From DATKCJ01 sp035513275 (GTDB lineage Bacteria > Verrucomicrobiota > Verrucomicrobiia > Opitutales > Opitutaceae): a DNA stretch of 14,282 nt. A program made the translations under genes and the position numbers. This document shows, in pieces, positions 13,944 through 14,282 of the stretch (the stretch's first letter is position 1; every line of letters starts with the position of its first letter). Location of the stretch: contig DATKCJ010000081.1 in the NCBI GenBank assembly GCA_035513275.1, positions 1-14,282 on the forward strand, given 5' to 3'. The notes beneath the pieces are model-generated. The model was not told the DNA's origin. It made no database searches and saw only the letters and a list, made by a program, of their open reading frames with translations.

Positions 13944-14282
13944 GCATCGCCCGCGAGTCGGTGCCGTTGTGCTCGCGGCTGGCGGATCGCGCAGGCTCGG
14001 TCGTGCGAAACAACTCGTCACGCACAACGGCCGAACGCTTCTCGCGAGAACGATCGCTGCCGCATGCGATGCGGGCATCGACACGATTGTCGTCGTGCTC
14101 GGCGCGGCGGCGGACGAAATCCGCGCCGCACTTCCGTCGCTGCCGTTGCACGTGCATTTTGTCGTGAACGAGCGCTGGCCCGAGGGGATGGGCACGTCAA
14201 TCGCGTGCGGCGTGCGACAGCTCGAGACGATCGACGCTTCGATCAAAGGCGCGATGATTCTCGTGTGCGACCAGCCCGCACT
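13927..14282 (+). CDS. MocA/MobA-like molybdenum cofactor nucleotidyltransferase (3' end outside window)
   Basis: This family (NTP_transf_3) attaches CMP or GMP to molybdopterin to make the dinucleotide form of the cofactor. The visible 118 residues contain the nucleotide-binding opening VGAVVLAAGGSRRLGRAK (11-28), VVVLGA (55-60), WPEGMGTSIACGVR (84-97) and VCDQPA (113-118). LAAGxSxRxGxxK with GMGTS and CDQP fits the MocA-type cytidylyltransferases that accompany XdhC better than classical MobA. The start is taken as GTG 13927, inside the end of xdhC, because no ATG lies before the conserved LAAG block in this frame. A GTG further upstream cannot be excluded. The overlap and shared cofactor chemistry with xdhC support the assignment. 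The C-terminal part is not visible. Confidence 0.9.
   Translation, partial: MSDRAEHRPRVGAVVLAAGGSRRLGRAKQLVTHNGRTLLARTIAAACDAGIDTIVVVLGAAADEIRAALPSLPLHVHFVVNERWPEGMGTSIACGVRQLETIDASIKGAMILVCDQPA

Overview
This window is most of a dcw (division and cell wall) cluster, read entirely on the minus strand. At the right-hand end, two genes of molybdenum-cofactor handling run divergently on the plus strand. GC content is high, and long meaningless open frames opposite the real genes are therefore common. Three things point to the Verrucomicrobiota, perhaps Opitutaceae: a LysM gene between murD and ftsW, a slot that I recall holds nlpD in Chlamydia; an intergenic palindrome of the kind I recall from verrucomicrobial genomes; and the overall protein character. 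The phylum is an inference from these signs and was not tested by alignment.

Layout in transcription order on the minus strand, from right to left: mraZ (12635-12180), a 24-codon ORF with a strong Shine-Dalgarno (12168-12094, tentative), rsmH (12081-11128), an ftsL-like gene (11123-10731), ftsI (10729-8903), murE (8925-7336), murF (7319-5919), mraY (5913-4798), murD (4798-3506), a three-LysM putative lipoprotein gene (3500-2442), ftsW (2257-1100) and murG (938 to beyond base 1, cut by the window edge). From rsmH to the LysM gene most junctions are 1-16 bases or short overlaps, so this looks like one translationally coupled operon. The two larger gaps, lysM-ftsW (184 bp) and ftsW-murG (161 bp), both contain inverted repeats.

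How the genes work together: MurE, MurF and MurD are cytoplasmic ligases that build the UDP-MurNAc-peptide. The MurE DNPR motif predicts meso-diaminopimelate peptidoglycan. MraY and MurG make lipid I and lipid II at the membrane. FtsW polymerises and FtsI crosslinks septal glycan, with the FtsL-like protein as a probable divisome scaffold. RsmH methylates 16S rRNA. MraZ is the likely autorepressor: four TGGGN boxes spaced exactly 10 bp apart lie just upstream of its ATG and overlap a TTGACG -35-like box.

The plus strand (12990 to the end) holds an XdhC/CoxI-family gene overlapping a MocA/MobA-like nucleotidyltransferase that is cut by the window edge. The pair suggests maturation of a xanthine dehydrogenase or CO dehydrogenase-type molybdenum hydroxylase, whose structural genes are not visible here.

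I see no RNA gene, insertion sequence, phage gene or CRISPR array. No wholly new system stands out. The points most worth a second look are the MraZ operator and the mraZ start it implies, the small ORF between mraZ and rsmH, the LysM-only protein in the nlpD position, and the palindromic intergenic repeats.
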